A stretch of 64,000 bases of DNA from Nocardiopsis kunsanensis DSM 44524 (GTDB lineage: Bacteria > Actinomycetota > Actinomycetes > Streptosporangiales > Streptosporangiaceae): assembly GCF_000340965.1 (NCBI RefSeq), contig NZ_ANAY01000007.1, positions 1-64,000 on the forward strand, written 5' to 3'. Below, piece by piece: positions 19,094-28,256 of this stretch; the first letter of the stretch is position 1, and every line of letters starts with the position of its first letter. A program made the position numbers and the translations under genes. A model generated the notes under the pieces. It searched no databases. It had not been told where the DNA came from and was given only the letters and a program-made list of their open reading frames with translations.

Positions 19094-20287
19094 TCAGATC
19101 CCGCCGGTACCGCGTCCGGGGGCGAACCGGTGGTCGGGGTCGAAGGCGTCCTTGACGGCACGCATCAACGGCAGGCCGGGGATCCGGCCCCACCGGTCCA
19201 CTGCCGGGACCGGCTCGGGGTGAGCGCGCACCAGTTGGACCGACCATTCGGGCCGGGCCCGGGCCTCCTCCAGTACGGAGGCGATCTCCTCGAGCGGGGT
19301 CCCCTGCGGCCAGGACAGGTGGAGCGCGCCCCGCGGAGCACACCCGCCCACCCGGACACGGCGGCCCAGCCGTGCGGCTGCCTCGACCGACTCCGCGGGC
19401 GGCAGCGACAGCCACGCCAGGGGCCCTTCCGAGGGCCGGTGTCCCCACTGGGACGGCAGTTCCCCGAGCACGCGTGCGTGTGCGCCCAGGGCCTGGGCGG
19501 CCTGCTCGGTCCGGGGACGCAGCCCGTCGTGCGTCCCCTCGACGACGACCTGCAGGCACAGGGCGGAGTCGGGGCCGGCGGAGACCTCCACCGCCGAGGG
19601 CACGACCGTGCTCTCCCGGACGGCCGCCAGGGCCCGTTCGGCTTCGGCACGGGACCCGTACTCGGCCTCCACCAGGCGCAGGGCGGGCGGTTCGGGCTGG
19701 AGCCGGAAAGCCACCGAGGCGATGGCGCCGAGCGTCCCGTACCCGCCGGTGTGGAGTTTGGCCAGGTCGTAACCGGCCACGTTCTTGACGACCCGGCCCC
19801 CGCTACGGGCCTGGACACCGTCCGGGCGCACGACCGTCATCCCGATGACCAGGTCCCGCAGGGCCCCGTGGAGCAGGCGGCGCGGTCCGCTCGCGCCGGT
19901 GGCGACCGCCCCGCCGATGGTGCCGCCGGCACGGACGGGGTCGTAGGACAGCCGCTGGCCCTTCCCGGCCAGGTGGGTGTACAGCTCCGCCACGGGGGTG
20001 CCCGCGCCGGCCTCCACGACCAGGTCGCCGGGGTCGTGGTCGATCCAGGACAACTTCCCGGTGTCGACCAGCAGGTCGAGGGCGCGTGGGGCGGGGCCCC
20101 AGTCCTGGGCGGTTCCACCGCCGCGCACGGCCACGGTGCTGCCCTCGCGTGCGGCCTCGGCCAGGACGAGGGAGAGCTCCTCGGTGTCCGAGGGTTCGGC
20201 GACCTGCGCGGGCACCAGGTCACCGACCGCGTCCCCGGGGGTCGCGGCCCGCACGGCCGGTGTCGGGGCCCGGGAAGATCCAGCCAT
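19094..20287 (-). CDS. glcE: Glycolate oxidase FAD-binding subunit
   Basis: GlcE is the second flavin subunit of glycolate oxidase. The 397-residue product has an FAD-binding PCMH-type domain (VAVRGGGTAQDWG, LSYDPVRAGGTIGGAVATGASGPR, VKNVAGYDLAKL) but a shortened C-terminal part compared with GlcD, as usual for GlcE. ATG 20287 is 37 bp after the glcD stop and GGAAC lies before it; a GTG two codons upstream is an alternative. Confidence 0.92.
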   Translation of the reverse strand: MAGSSRAPTPAVRAATPGDAVGDLVPAQVAEPSDTEELSLVLAEAAREGSTVAVRGGGTAQDWGPAPRALDLLVDTGKLSWIDHDPGDLVVEAGAGTPVAELYTHLAGKGQRLSYDPVRAGGTIGGAVATGASGPRRLLHGALRDLVIGMTVVRPDGVQARSGGRVVKNVAGYDLAKLHTGGYGTLGAIASVAFRLQPEPPALRLVEAEYGSRAEAERALAAVRESTVVPSAVEVSAGPDSALCLQVVVEGTHDGLRPRTEQAAQALGAHARVLGELPSQWGHRPSEGPLAWLSLPPAESVEAAARLGRRVRVGGCAPRGALHLSWPQGTPLEEIASVLEEARARPEWSVQLVRAHPEPVPAVDRWGRIPGLPLMRAVKDAFDPDHRFAPGRGTGGI

Positions 20288-20324
20288 GGTCACGTTCCGT
20301 TCCGTGGTCGTCCGTCCGGAGAGG

Positions 20325-21809
20325 TCAGAACTGGGTGGCCTGCCCGGAGGCCACCAGCGGGTGCACGTCGCGGCGCACCCCCGGTTGCTCACCGCACAGG
20401 CGCGGGGTGGGCAGGAGTTTGTCGGGGTTGGCGGTACCCTCCGGATCGAGGGACCGGCGGAAGAGATCGAAGGTCTCCAGGTCGTCGGGGCCGTACATGC
20501 GCGGCATCTTGCAGGCCTTGTCCACGCCGACCCCGTGCTCGCCGGTGATGGAACCGCCGTGTTCGACGCACAGGTCCAGGATCTTCGCGGAGACCTCCTC
20601 GGCCCGGTCCCACGCGCCCGGTTCGGTGTCGTCGAAGAGCACGAGGGGGTGCAGGTTGCCGTCCCCGGCGTGGAAGACGTTGGCGACCCGGATGCCCGAG
20701 TCGGCCGACAGCTCGGTGATGCGGCGCAGGACCTCGGAGAGGGCCGTGCGCGGAACGACACCGTCCTGGACGATGTAGGCGGGGCTGATGCGGCCCACCG
20801 CCGCGAACGCGGACTTGCGTCCCTTCCAGACGAGGGCGCGTTCCTCGGCGCCGCTGGCGGTGCGGGTCTCGAAGGAGCCGGCCGCCGCGCACAGTGCCTC
20901 GACCTGCTCGACCTGGGCGTCGACCTCCGCTGCGGGGCCGTCCAGCTCCACGATGAGCACGGCGGCCGCGCCAGCGGGGTAGTCGCATGCGACCGCAGCC
21001 TCGGCCGCCTCGATGGCGAGCGCGTCCATCATCTCGATCGCTGAGGGGAGCACACCCTCGCCGATGATCGAACTGACCGCGCCTCCGCCCGCGTCCATGC
21101 TCTCGAAGGCCGACAGCAGCGTCACCGTTTTCTCGGGGGTGCGGGTCAGGTTCACCACGACCCGGGTGGCCACGCCCAGGGTGCCCTCCGAGCCCACGAA
21201 CGCGCCGATGAGGTCGTAACCGGGGGCGTCGGCGGCCTTGCCCCCGAGGCGGACCAGTTCGCCGGAGGGGGTGACCACGTCGAGGCCGCGTACGTGGTTG
21301 ACGGTGAACCCGTACTTGAGGCAGTGGGCGCCGCCGGAGTTCTCGGCGACGTTGCCGCCCACCGAGCACACCTGCTGGCTCGAGGGGTCGGGCGCGTAGT
21401 AGTAGCCGTGGGGAGCGGCCGCGCGGGTGATGTCGAGGTTGGCCACGCCCGGTTCGACGACCGCGCACTCGTTGGCGACGTCGATCTCGAGGATGCGACG
21501 CATACGGGAGGTCACGAGCAGGACCCCCTCGGCGTGGGGCAGGGCGCCCGCGGACAGGCCGGTGCCCGCTCCGCGTGGGACGAAGGGGACGCCGCGTTCG
21601 TGGCACAGGCGTACTACCGCGGCCACTTGCTCGGCGGAGGTCGGCAGGACCACGACACCGGGGACCTCGCGGTGGTGGGCGAGGCCGTCGTTCTCGTAGG
21701 TGCGTCGCTGCGAGTGGTCGGTCAGGACCCCGTCCTCGCCGCAGATCGCGCGCAACTCGGGTACGAGGGCGGCCGGAGCGGTGGCGGTCTCGTTCTCTGC
21801 CAGGGACAT
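20325..21809 (-). CDS. glcD: Glycolate oxidase subunit GlcD
   Basis: Catalytic flavin subunit oxidising glycolate to glyoxylate. The 494-residue protein has the FAD-binding loop PFVPRGAGTGLSAGAL, the SSQQVCSVGGNVAENSGG segment and a C-terminal oxidase domain with VFHAGDGNLHPL and the GEHGVG motif. It is the first gene of glcDEF. The region upstream (21914-21946) contains clustered TTTCC/GGAAA palindromes that also occur in variant form before malate synthase. Confidence 0.95.
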   Translation of the reverse strand: MSLAENETATAPAALVPELRAICGEDGVLTDHSQRRTYENDGLAHHREVPGVVVLPTSAEQVAAVVRLCHERGVPFVPRGAGTGLSAGALPHAEGVLLVTSRMRRILEIDVANECAVVEPGVANLDITRAAAPHGYYYAPDPSSQQVCSVGGNVAENSGGAHCLKYGFTVNHVRGLDVVTPSGELVRLGGKAADAPGYDLIGAFVGSEGTLGVATRVVVNLTRTPEKTVTLLSAFESMDAGGGAVSSIIGEGVLPSAIEMMDALAIEAAEAAVACDYPAGAAAVLIVELDGPAAEVDAQVEQVEALCAAAGSFETRTASGAEERALVWKGRKSAFAAVGRISPAYIVQDGVVPRTALSEVLRRITELSADSGIRVANVFHAGDGNLHPLVLFDDTEPGAWDRAEEVSAKILDLCVEHGGSITGEHGVGVDKACKMPRMYGPDDLETFDLFRRSLDPEGTANPDKLLPTPRLCGEQPGVRRDVHPLVASGQATQF

Positions 21810-21913
21810 GGGGAGCCTCCCGCGTCGGTCAGGCGCGGGTGAGTTGGCTCACCCGGCATGAGGTCTGTGTGGACCGTAGGTCGCGGGGACCCCTCGGGGC
21901 AAGAGGGCCACTG

Positions 21914-21946
21914 TTTCCACGGAAAGAACTTTCCGTCCCTTGGAAA
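21914..21946. promoter_or_regulatory. Clustered palindromes upstream of glcD
   Basis: Overlapping inverted repeats: TTTCC-AC-GGAAA (21914-21925), a perfect ACGGAAAG-AA-CTTTCCGT (21919-21936) and TTTCC...GGAAA (21930-21946). The GGAAA/TTTCC half-sites resemble IclR-family boxes known upstream of glyoxylate genes in other bacteria. They sit about 105-140 bp before the glcD start, where an operator would be expected. Confidence 0.6.
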
Positions 21947-21989
21947 CATCGTCGGGGTTTTCCGGGCTCGCGTGAGCGCCCGGGGGCGT

Positions 21990-22022
21990 GTGTGCCCTGC
22001 CGGCGGGGCCGGCAGGGCACAC
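21990..22022 (-). terminator. Terminator after malate synthase
   Basis: Perfect 14-bp stem (GTGTGCCCTGCCGG with its complement) and 5-nt loop, 19 bp past the stop of the malate synthase gene. It also separates that gene from the glcDEF promoter. Confidence 0.75.
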
Positions 22023-22040
22023 CGGGGCCGTGGCGGCTGC

Positions 22041-23645
22041 CTACGGCATGCGCTCGTAGGCGGGCAGGGTCAGGAAGTCGACGTACTCGTCGGCCAGTGC
22101 GACCTCGGAGAAGAGTTCCTTGGCCTGCTGGTAGCGCTTCTCGTCGAAGGCATCGCCCAGCATTCCGCGGATCGTCTCGAGCTCCTCGTCGATGATCGTG
22201 CGCACCAGGTCGGCGGTGACCTTCGGGCCGTCCTCGAGGGTGACGTCGTTGTGCAGCCACTGCCAGATCTGCGAACGCGAGATCTCGGCGGTCGCGGCGT
22301 CCTCCATGAGGTTGTGGATGGCCACCGCGCCGTTGCCGCCCATCCACGCCGCCAGGTACTGCAGGGCGACGTTGATGTTGGCGCGCAGGCCGGCGGCGCT
22401 GATGCCGCCCGGGGTCCGGTCGACCGCGAGCAGGTCCTCGGCGGTGACGTTCACGTCCGGGCGCTGCTTGGAGATCTGGTTGGGGTTCTGGCCGAGAACA
22501 CCGTCGAAGATCTCCTCGGCGACCGGGACCAGGTCCGGATGGGCGACCCAGGAGCCGTCGAAGCCGTCGTTCGACTCGCGGGACTTGTCGTCGCGCACCT
22601 TGGCGAAGGCGTTCTTGTTGACCTCCTCGTCCCTGCGGGAGGGGATGAAGGCCGCCATGCCGCCGATGGCGTGCGCGCCGCGCTTGTGGCAGGTCTTGAC
22701 CAGCAGCTCGGTGTAGGCGCGCATCATCGGCGCGGTCATGCCCACGGAGTTGCGCTCGGGAAGCAGGAACTTGCGGCCGCGCGTGCGGTGCACCTTGATG
22801 AGGCTGAACAGGTAGTCCCAGCGGCCCGCGTTGAGCCCGGAGGAGTGCTCGCGCAGCTCGTAGAGGATCTCCTCCATCTCGAACGCGGCCGGGATGGTCT
22901 CGATCAGACAGGTGGCACGGATGGTGCCGCGCGGGATGCCGAGGCGCTCCTGGGCCAGGACGAAGATGTCGTTCCAGAGGCGGGCCTCCAGGTGGCTCTC
23001 CATCTTCGGCAGGTAGAAGTAGGGGCCCTTGCCCTTGGCGATCTGGCGCTCGGCGCAGTGGAAGAAGTAGAGCGCGAAGTCGACGATGCCGCCGCTGACG
23101 CGCTCGCCGTCGACCAGGATGTGCTTCTCGTCCAGGTGCCAGCCGCGCGGGCGCACGACGATGGTGGCGAGCTCGTCGTCGCCCTTGAGCGCGTAGGTCT
23201 TGCCCTGGGGCGAGGTGAAGTCGACCTCGCGGTCGAGGGCGTCCCGCAGGTTGAGGTGGCCCTCGATCATGTTTTCCCACATCGGGGTGTTGGCGTCCTC
23301 GAGGTCGGCCAGCCACACCTTCGCGCCGGAGTTGAGCGCGTTGATCGTCATCTTGCGGTCGGTCGGACCGGTGATCTCCACGCGGCGGTCGGTGATGCCC
23401 GGGGCGGGGTCGGCGACCTTCCAGCTGTCGTCCTCGCGAATGTGCGCGGTCTCGGGGAGGAAGTCGAGGTCCTCTCCCGCCGAGACGCGGTCCTGGCGCT
23501 CCTTGCGGGCCCGCAGCAGCTCCTGGCGGCGCGGTTCGAAGGAACGGTGGAGTTCGGCGACCAGGGCCAGAGCGTCCTCGGTGAGGATCTCGTCGTACCG
23601 GTCGTTGCGGGGGCCGGTGATCTCGACCCCGTGCGTGGCGCCCAT
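22041..23645 (-). CDS. aceB: Malate synthase A
   Basis: Condenses glyoxylate with acetyl-CoA to give malate. The 534-residue length fits the A-type enzyme. Conserved segments include VWLADLEDANTP, FYLPKMESHLEARLWND, RATCLIETIPAAFEMEEIL with the metal-binding acid, GRWDYLFSLIK, and the C-terminal catalytic region near GGNGAVAIHNLMEDAATAEI. ATG 23645 follows GGAAGG. Together with glcDEF on the same strand it would pull glycolate carbon into the TCA cycle. A palindrome lies 8 bp before the start. Confidence 0.96.
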   Translation of the reverse strand: MGATHGVEITGPRNDRYDEILTEDALALVAELHRSFEPRRQELLRARKERQDRVSAGEDLDFLPETAHIREDDSWKVADPAPGITDRRVEITGPTDRKMTINALNSGAKVWLADLEDANTPMWENMIEGHLNLRDALDREVDFTSPQGKTYALKGDDELATIVVRPRGWHLDEKHILVDGERVSGGIVDFALYFFHCAERQIAKGKGPYFYLPKMESHLEARLWNDIFVLAQERLGIPRGTIRATCLIETIPAAFEMEEILYELREHSSGLNAGRWDYLFSLIKVHRTRGRKFLLPERNSVGMTAPMMRAYTELLVKTCHKRGAHAIGGMAAFIPSRRDEEVNKNAFAKVRDDKSRESNDGFDGSWVAHPDLVPVAEEIFDGVLGQNPNQISKQRPDVNVTAEDLLAVDRTPGGISAAGLRANINVALQYLAAWMGGNGAVAIHNLMEDAATAEISRSQIWQWLHNDVTLEDGPKVTADLVRTIIDEELETIRGMLGDAFDEKRYQQAKELFSEVALADEYVDFLTLPAYERMP

Positions 23646-23652
23646 GACAAAC

Positions 23653-23689
23653 CTTCCACGATACGAAAGAAACTTTTGATATGTGGAAG
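23653..23689. promoter_or_regulatory. Palindrome upstream of malate synthase
   Basis: CTTCCAC and GTGGAAG flank a core CGAAAG-AAA-CTTTTG, giving a 37-bp imperfect inverted repeat immediately before the ribosome site. The GAAAG-AA-CTTT core recurs in the glcD upstream palindrome. A further TTTCCGGGAA and a CCGGGAAATTTTTCGGG lie at 23751-23798. The remaining part of the 338-bp gap to hflX (to 23983) holds nothing else I can identify. Confidence 0.55.
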
Positions 23690-23983
23690 TCAAGATATCC
23701 GGGTGCGCCCCGCCCGGTCAACGCCGCGCATGGGCCGGAAGAGGGCGAAGTTTCCGGGAACGGGAAGCCCGGCAGAACTTCTCCGGGAAATTTTTCGGGT
23801 TCTTCGGTTATCGGCGTGGACCGATCGTCTCACGCGCCGCAGCGGAGAAAGTGTTCCACGTCACCCGCCCCGCGAAAAACTGTGTGCTTCGAGGGGGAAG
23901 GGGTGAGATCATCGGGGTGCCGCCGCACGGTTCGGTGACCGGAAGAAACCCGGCGGTGGTGACGTTGACCCAGCTGGAGGGAT

Positions 23984-25519
23984 ATGAATACAACTCACAC
24001 CCGCGGAAGCGCTCTCACCGGCCACGGGGCCGACCGGGACGCCGTCCGCGAGGCGATCACCGTCGGGGACGGGGTCGACGCGACAGAGGCGCCGGCCACG
24101 CAGGCCGGCGCACGCCACGACGGCCACACTGCCGTTCCCGGCCAGGGCGAGATGGAACTGGCCGAGCGCAACGCGCTCCGCCGCGTCCAGGGACTGTCGA
24201 CCGAACTCACCGACGTCACCGAGGTCGAGAACCGCAGTCTGCGCCTGGAACGTGTCGTTCTCATCGGTGTCTGGGCCAGCGGGAACGGGACCCAGGCCGA
24301 GGCCGACACCTCACTCGCCGAGCTCGCGGCCCTGGCGGAGACCGCCGGCGCCACCGTTCTCGAAGCTCTCACCCAACGCCGTTCCAAACCCGACCCCGCC
24401 ACCTACATCGGTAAGGGCAAGGCGGCCGAGCTCGCCGATGTCGTCGCCTCGACCGGGGCCGACACCGTCATCTGCGACGGTGAACTCACCCCCGGCCAGC
24501 TCACTCAGCTCGAGGACGTCATCCAGGTCAAGGTCATCGACCGCACCGCACTGATCCTCGACATCTTCGCCCAGCACGCCCGCAGCAGCGAGGGCAAGGC
24601 CCAGATCGAACTGGCCCAGCTCAACTACCTGCTGCCCAGACTCCGCGGCTGGGGCCACACACTGTCCCGCCAGGCCGGCGGTGCCGGCGGTGGCGGCAAC
24701 GGCGGTGTGGGTCTGCGCGGTCCCGGTGAGACCAAGATCGAGACCGACCGTCGACGCATCAACGACAAGATCGCCAAGTTGCGCCGCCGGCTCGCTCACA
24801 TGCGCACCACCCGTGACGTCAAGCGCGATGTGCGCCGTAGCCGCCAGGTGCCCTCGGTAGCCATCGCCGGCTACACCAACGCCGGAAAATCCAGCCTGCT
24901 CAACCGGCTCACCGGGGCGGGGGTCCTGGTGGAGAACGCGTTGTTCGCCACCCTCGACCCCACCGTGCGCCAGGCACGCACTCCGGACGGCCGGGCCTTC
25001 ACCCTGAGCGACACCGTCGGGTTCGTCCGACACCTGCCGCACCAGCTCGTGGAGGCGTTCCGCTCCACACTGGAGGAGGTCTCCGACTCCGACCTGGTCA
25101 TCCACGTGGTCGACGGTTCGCACCCCGACCCCGAGGAGCAGGTCCGGGCCGTGCACGAGGTCTTCGCCGACATCGATGCGACCGACGTGCCCGAGCTCGT
25201 CGTGGTCAACAAGGTCGACGCCGCCGACCCCGACACGCTCAAGGCCCTGCGTACGCGCTACCCCGGCGTCATCGAGGTCTCCGCGCGCACCGGCCAGGGC
25301 GTGTCCGAACTGATCACGCGGCTGGCCGAGTCGCTGCCCGAGCTCGCCCACGAGGTCCGGGCGCTCGTGCCCTACTCGCGGGGCGACCTCGTGGCCAAGG
25401 CCTACGAGGAGGGCCGGGTCCTCAAGGAGGAGCACACCCAGGACGGTACGGACATCCACGCGTTCGTGCCCGAACTCCTGGCCGCCAAGCTCGGCGAGTA
25501 CACACCCAGCACCGCCTGA
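23984..25519 (+). CDS. hflX: GTPase HflX
   Basis: Ribosome-binding GTPase that splits stalled or stressed 70S ribosomes. The 511-residue protein has the family N-terminal domain (DPATYIGKGKAAELADVV, LNYLLPRLRGWG), the glycine-rich linker leading to GPGETKIETDRR, and a GTPase domain with GYTNAGKSSLLN (G1), DTVGFVRHLP (G3) and NKVDA (G4). The first 60 residues are a poorly conserved extension usual in actinobacteria. ATG 23984 follows GGAGGGAT. A strong terminator follows. Confidence 0.95.
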   Translation: MNTTHTRGSALTGHGADRDAVREAITVGDGVDATEAPATQAGARHDGHTAVPGQGEMELAERNALRRVQGLSTELTDVTEVENRSLRLERVVLIGVWASGNGTQAEADTSLAELAALAETAGATVLEALTQRRSKPDPATYIGKGKAAELADVVASTGADTVICDGELTPGQLTQLEDVIQVKVIDRTALILDIFAQHARSSEGKAQIELAQLNYLLPRLRGWGHTLSRQAGGAGGGGNGGVGLRGPGETKIETDRRRINDKIAKLRRRLAHMRTTRDVKRDVRRSRQVPSVAIAGYTNAGKSSLLNRLTGAGVLVENALFATLDPTVRQARTPDGRAFTLSDTVGFVRHLPHQLVEAFRSTLEEVSDSDLVIHVVDGSHPDPEEQVRAVHEVFADIDATDVPELVVVNKVDAADPDTLKALRTRYPGVIEVSARTGQGVSELITRLAESLPELAHEVRALVPYSRGDLVAKAYEEGRVLKEEHTQDGTDIHAFVPELLAAKLGEYTPSTA

Positions 25520-25535
25520 GGCGGAATGCACGTGC

Positions 25536-25569
25536 ACGGGTCCGGGGAGGAGCATCTCCCCGGACCCGT
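25536..25569 (+). terminator. Terminator after hflX
   Basis: Perfect 14-bp stem (ACGGGTCCGGGGAG with its complement) and 6-nt loop, starting 16 bp after the hflX stop. Confidence 0.8.
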
Positions 25570-25860
25570 TCGTGTGTTCGGTCCAGGCCAACGGGTCTGT
25601 ATGCCTCCTCGGTCCCCATGATTTTGTGCGAGGGATGTCCCGGAACACTCGCTTTTCGGGCTACAGGAAGGTGTACACGGGCTCGGAGAATGGACTACGG
25701 TTTTGGCACCGGTCGGCAGTGGCCCGATGAGACCCCCGAGTCGAGGACCGCCGACACCGGATCGCCGGACCATTTCCCAGATACGAGGTCGCCATGCCCG
25801 CCCGCGCCCTGCCCGTAGCCCGCCGGATCACCGGTGCCCGGGTCTGAGCGCGGAGAACAC
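25570..25860. other. Intergenic region before hutI
   Basis: About 290 bp between the hflX terminator and hutI. It presumably holds the hutI promoter, but I find no convincing -35/-10 pair, operator or small gene. Confidence 0.35.
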
Positions 25861-27069
25861 ATGTCGATCTCCCTGCTCACCAATATCGGGCGGCTCTGGA
25901 CCGGAACGGAGATGCTCACCAAGGCGGCGATCCTGCTCAACGAGGACCGCATCGCCTGGGTCGGCCCCGCCGCCGAACTCCCGCAGCAGGTGCCCGGCGT
26001 CGTCGAGGACCTCACCGACGTCGACGAGGTCGTCAACATCGGGGGCGGCCTCGTCACCCCCGGGCTCATCGACGCCCACTGCCACCCCGTCTACGCCGGC
26101 GACCGGTACGCCGAAGTGAGCATGCGGGCCAACGGAGCCTCCCACGGCGACATCTTCGCCGCGGGAGGCGGAGTGTCCACGACCGTCACCATCACCCGGG
26201 GCACCGACCCCTGGACCTTGTGCAACGCCGTCCGGGAACGCCTGCGCCACTGGGTGCTGGGCGGGGCCACCACGGTGGAGGCCAAGACCGGGTACCACCT
26301 GACCCGCGACGGTGAACTCGCCGACGTGCGCCTGCTGCGCTCCCTGGAGGAGGAACCGGGGATGCCGCGCATCAACGTGACCTTCTTCCCCGCGCACGGG
26401 GTGCCGCCCGAGTTCTTCGGCCGGCCCAAGGAGTACGTCGCCACGGCCGCCTCCTGGCTCTCCGACGCATCCACGGCCGGAGCCGACGGTGTCGACATCT
26501 ACTGCGATAACCAGCAGTTCACCACCGAGGACGCACACATGCTCCTCGGGGTCGGACAGTCGGTGGGTCTGCGCACCACGCTGCACGCCTGCTCCCGCCC
26601 CCGGCACGGCGCTGTGCGCATGGCCGCGGAAATGGGATGTTCCTCCGTCGACCTGCTCCACGAGACCGACGACGAGGACATCCTCGCCCTCACCAGTACC
26701 CGCACCCCCGTCGTCGCCTGCCCCACCACGTCGTTGAGCGAACACCGGAGGCCACCGGTGCGCACCCTGCTCGACCACGGGGTGCCCGTCGGCCTGGGCA
26801 CCGACCACAACCCCGGGCAGAGCGGGGCGACGTCGATGCCGCTCGTGATGTCGCTGGCGATCTCCATGTTCGAGATGACCGTCCAGGAAGCGCTCACCGC
26901 CGCCACCCTCGGGAGCGCGCACGCCCTGGGCCTCACCGACCGGGGTGTGCTGGCGCCCGGGTGCCTGGCCGACCTCGTGCAGTGGGACGCCGACCACGAA
27001 GGCGCGTTCGGATGGTCGATGGGCCTGCAGACACTGCGTGTGTGGCAGGGCGGCCGCACGATCCGGTGA
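25861..27069 (+). CDS. hutI: Imidazolonepropionase-like amidohydrolase
   Basis: Likely hydrolyses 4-imidazolone-5-propionate to formimino-glutamate in histidine degradation. The 402-residue protein has the amidohydrolase metal motif in LIDAHCHPVYAGDRYAE, the FFPAHGVPPEF segment, TLHAC with a metal His, and VGLGTDHNPGQSGATSMPL with the catalytic Asp, all in the HutI order. ATG 25861 follows a GGAG. Other hut genes are not adjacent, and the typical HADE is HACS here, so a related substrate is possible. It converges with holA. Confidence 0.8.
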   Translation: MSISLLTNIGRLWTGTEMLTKAAILLNEDRIAWVGPAAELPQQVPGVVEDLTDVDEVVNIGGGLVTPGLIDAHCHPVYAGDRYAEVSMRANGASHGDIFAAGGGVSTTVTITRGTDPWTLCNAVRERLRHWVLGGATTVEAKTGYHLTRDGELADVRLLRSLEEEPGMPRINVTFFPAHGVPPEFFGRPKEYVATAASWLSDASTAGADGVDIYCDNQQFTTEDAHMLLGVGQSVGLRTTLHACSRPRHGAVRMAAEMGCSSVDLLHETDDEDILALTSTRTPVVACPTTSLSEHRRPPVRTLLDHGVPVGLGTDHNPGQSGATSMPLVMSLAISMFEMTVQEALTAATLGSAHALGLTDRGVLAPGCLADLVQWDADHEGAFGWSMGLQTLRVWQGGRTIR

Positions 27070-27156
27070 GCGCCGGACCGGCCCTCGGAACCGGGACGGA
27101 CGACCGGAGCCGTGCCGCGGACCGCGGCCGGAAACCGCCCAGGAACAGGGCAGGGC

Positions 27157-28125
27157 TCAGTGGCGGGCTCCGCCACGGGCGTGCGCGATCTCGACCACCG
27201 CGCGCTCCAACGCGTACTCGGGGTCCCGGCCCGCACCCTTGATGAGCGCGTCCGTCTCAGCCACGACCTCCATGGCCCGTGCCACACCGGCCACGTTCCA
27301 CCCGCGAGCCTGCTGGCGGAGCGTACGCAGCTTCCACGGCGGGACCTTGGCCCGTTTGGCCAACTCCGCCTCACCCACCCCGCGCGAAGACTGCGCGACG
27401 ACCGCGATGCCCCGCACCGCACCCGCCAACGCACTGTTGATCAGCACCGGCGCCGTGCCCACCGCCAGGGACCAGCGCAACTGCTCCAGAGCCTCGGGAA
27501 GACGCCCCTCCACCGCGCGGTCGGCGACGGTGAACCCCGACGCCTCGGCCTTGCCGGAGTGGTACCGGGCCACCGTCCCGGCGTCGACCCGGCCCTCGGT
27601 GTCGGCCACCAGCTGGGTGCAGGCCGCCGCGATCTCGCGCAGCTCGCTGCCGACCGAGTCCACCAGCGCCTGCGCTGCGTCCGCGGTGATCTGGCGCCCC
27701 GCCGAGGAGAACTCCTTCTTGACGAAGGCCACGCGCTCGGCCGGCTTGGAGGGACCCTTGCAGTCGACCCGCTGCGCGCCCGCCTTCAACGCGGCCTGCA
27801 GCAACGCCTTGCCCTTGTTGCCGCCCGCGTGGGTGAGGACCATCGTGACGTCGTCCGCGGGGTTCGCGAGGTAGTCGGTCACCGTCGTGGCGAGGTCCTT
27901 GGTGAGGTCCTGCGAGGAACGCAGCACCACCACCCGGCTGTCGCCGAACAGGGAGGGGGACGTGACCTCCACCAGGGTGCCCGGCCCCACCTGGGAGGGG
28001 ACGAGATCGTGGACGTCCACGTCGGGTTCGGCCTCGCGGGCGGAGGCCACGACGGAGGCGACGGCGCGGTCCACGAGGAGCTCCTCGTCACCGACGATGA
28101 CCGTGAGCAGGGGCGGTGCAGGCAT
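27157..28125 (-). CDS. holA: DNA polymerase III delta subunit
   Basis: Delta opens the sliding clamp within the clamp loader. The 322-residue protein has the family features: an N-terminal GDEELLVDRAV segment, the SLFGDSRVVVLRSSQDL region used for clamp contact, and C-terminal AAA-collar helices (KLRTLRQQARGWN, EYALERAVVEIA). It lies 131 bp downstream of comEC on the same strand, the standard actinobacterial order. Confidence 0.9.
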   Translation of the reverse strand: MPAPPLLTVIVGDEELLVDRAVASVVASAREAEPDVDVHDLVPSQVGPGTLVEVTSPSLFGDSRVVVLRSSQDLTKDLATTVTDYLANPADDVTMVLTHAGGNKGKALLQAALKAGAQRVDCKGPSKPAERVAFVKKEFSSAGRQITADAAQALVDSVGSELREIAAACTQLVADTEGRVDAGTVARYHSGKAEASGFTVADRAVEGRLPEALEQLRWSLAVGTAPVLINSALAGAVRGIAVVAQSSRGVGEAELAKRAKVPPWKLRTLRQQARGWNVAGVARAMEVVAETDALIKGAGRDPEYALERAVVEIAHARGGARH

Positions 28126-28256
28126 ACCCCGAGCATGCCACGGACCACGGACGGTTCCGTCCGTCGCAGGCCTCCTTCCCGCGTCCGGCCCCTGGGGCGC
28201 GCGGTGCAGCGGGGCCTTCGGACACGGGGAGCACCGCCCGGACCGGGGCAGGGACC

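Noticed and set aside
25861-27069. Complete histidine-utilisation operon around hutI
   Set aside because: The neighbours are hflX and holA; no hutH, hutU or hutG-like gene is present in the window.
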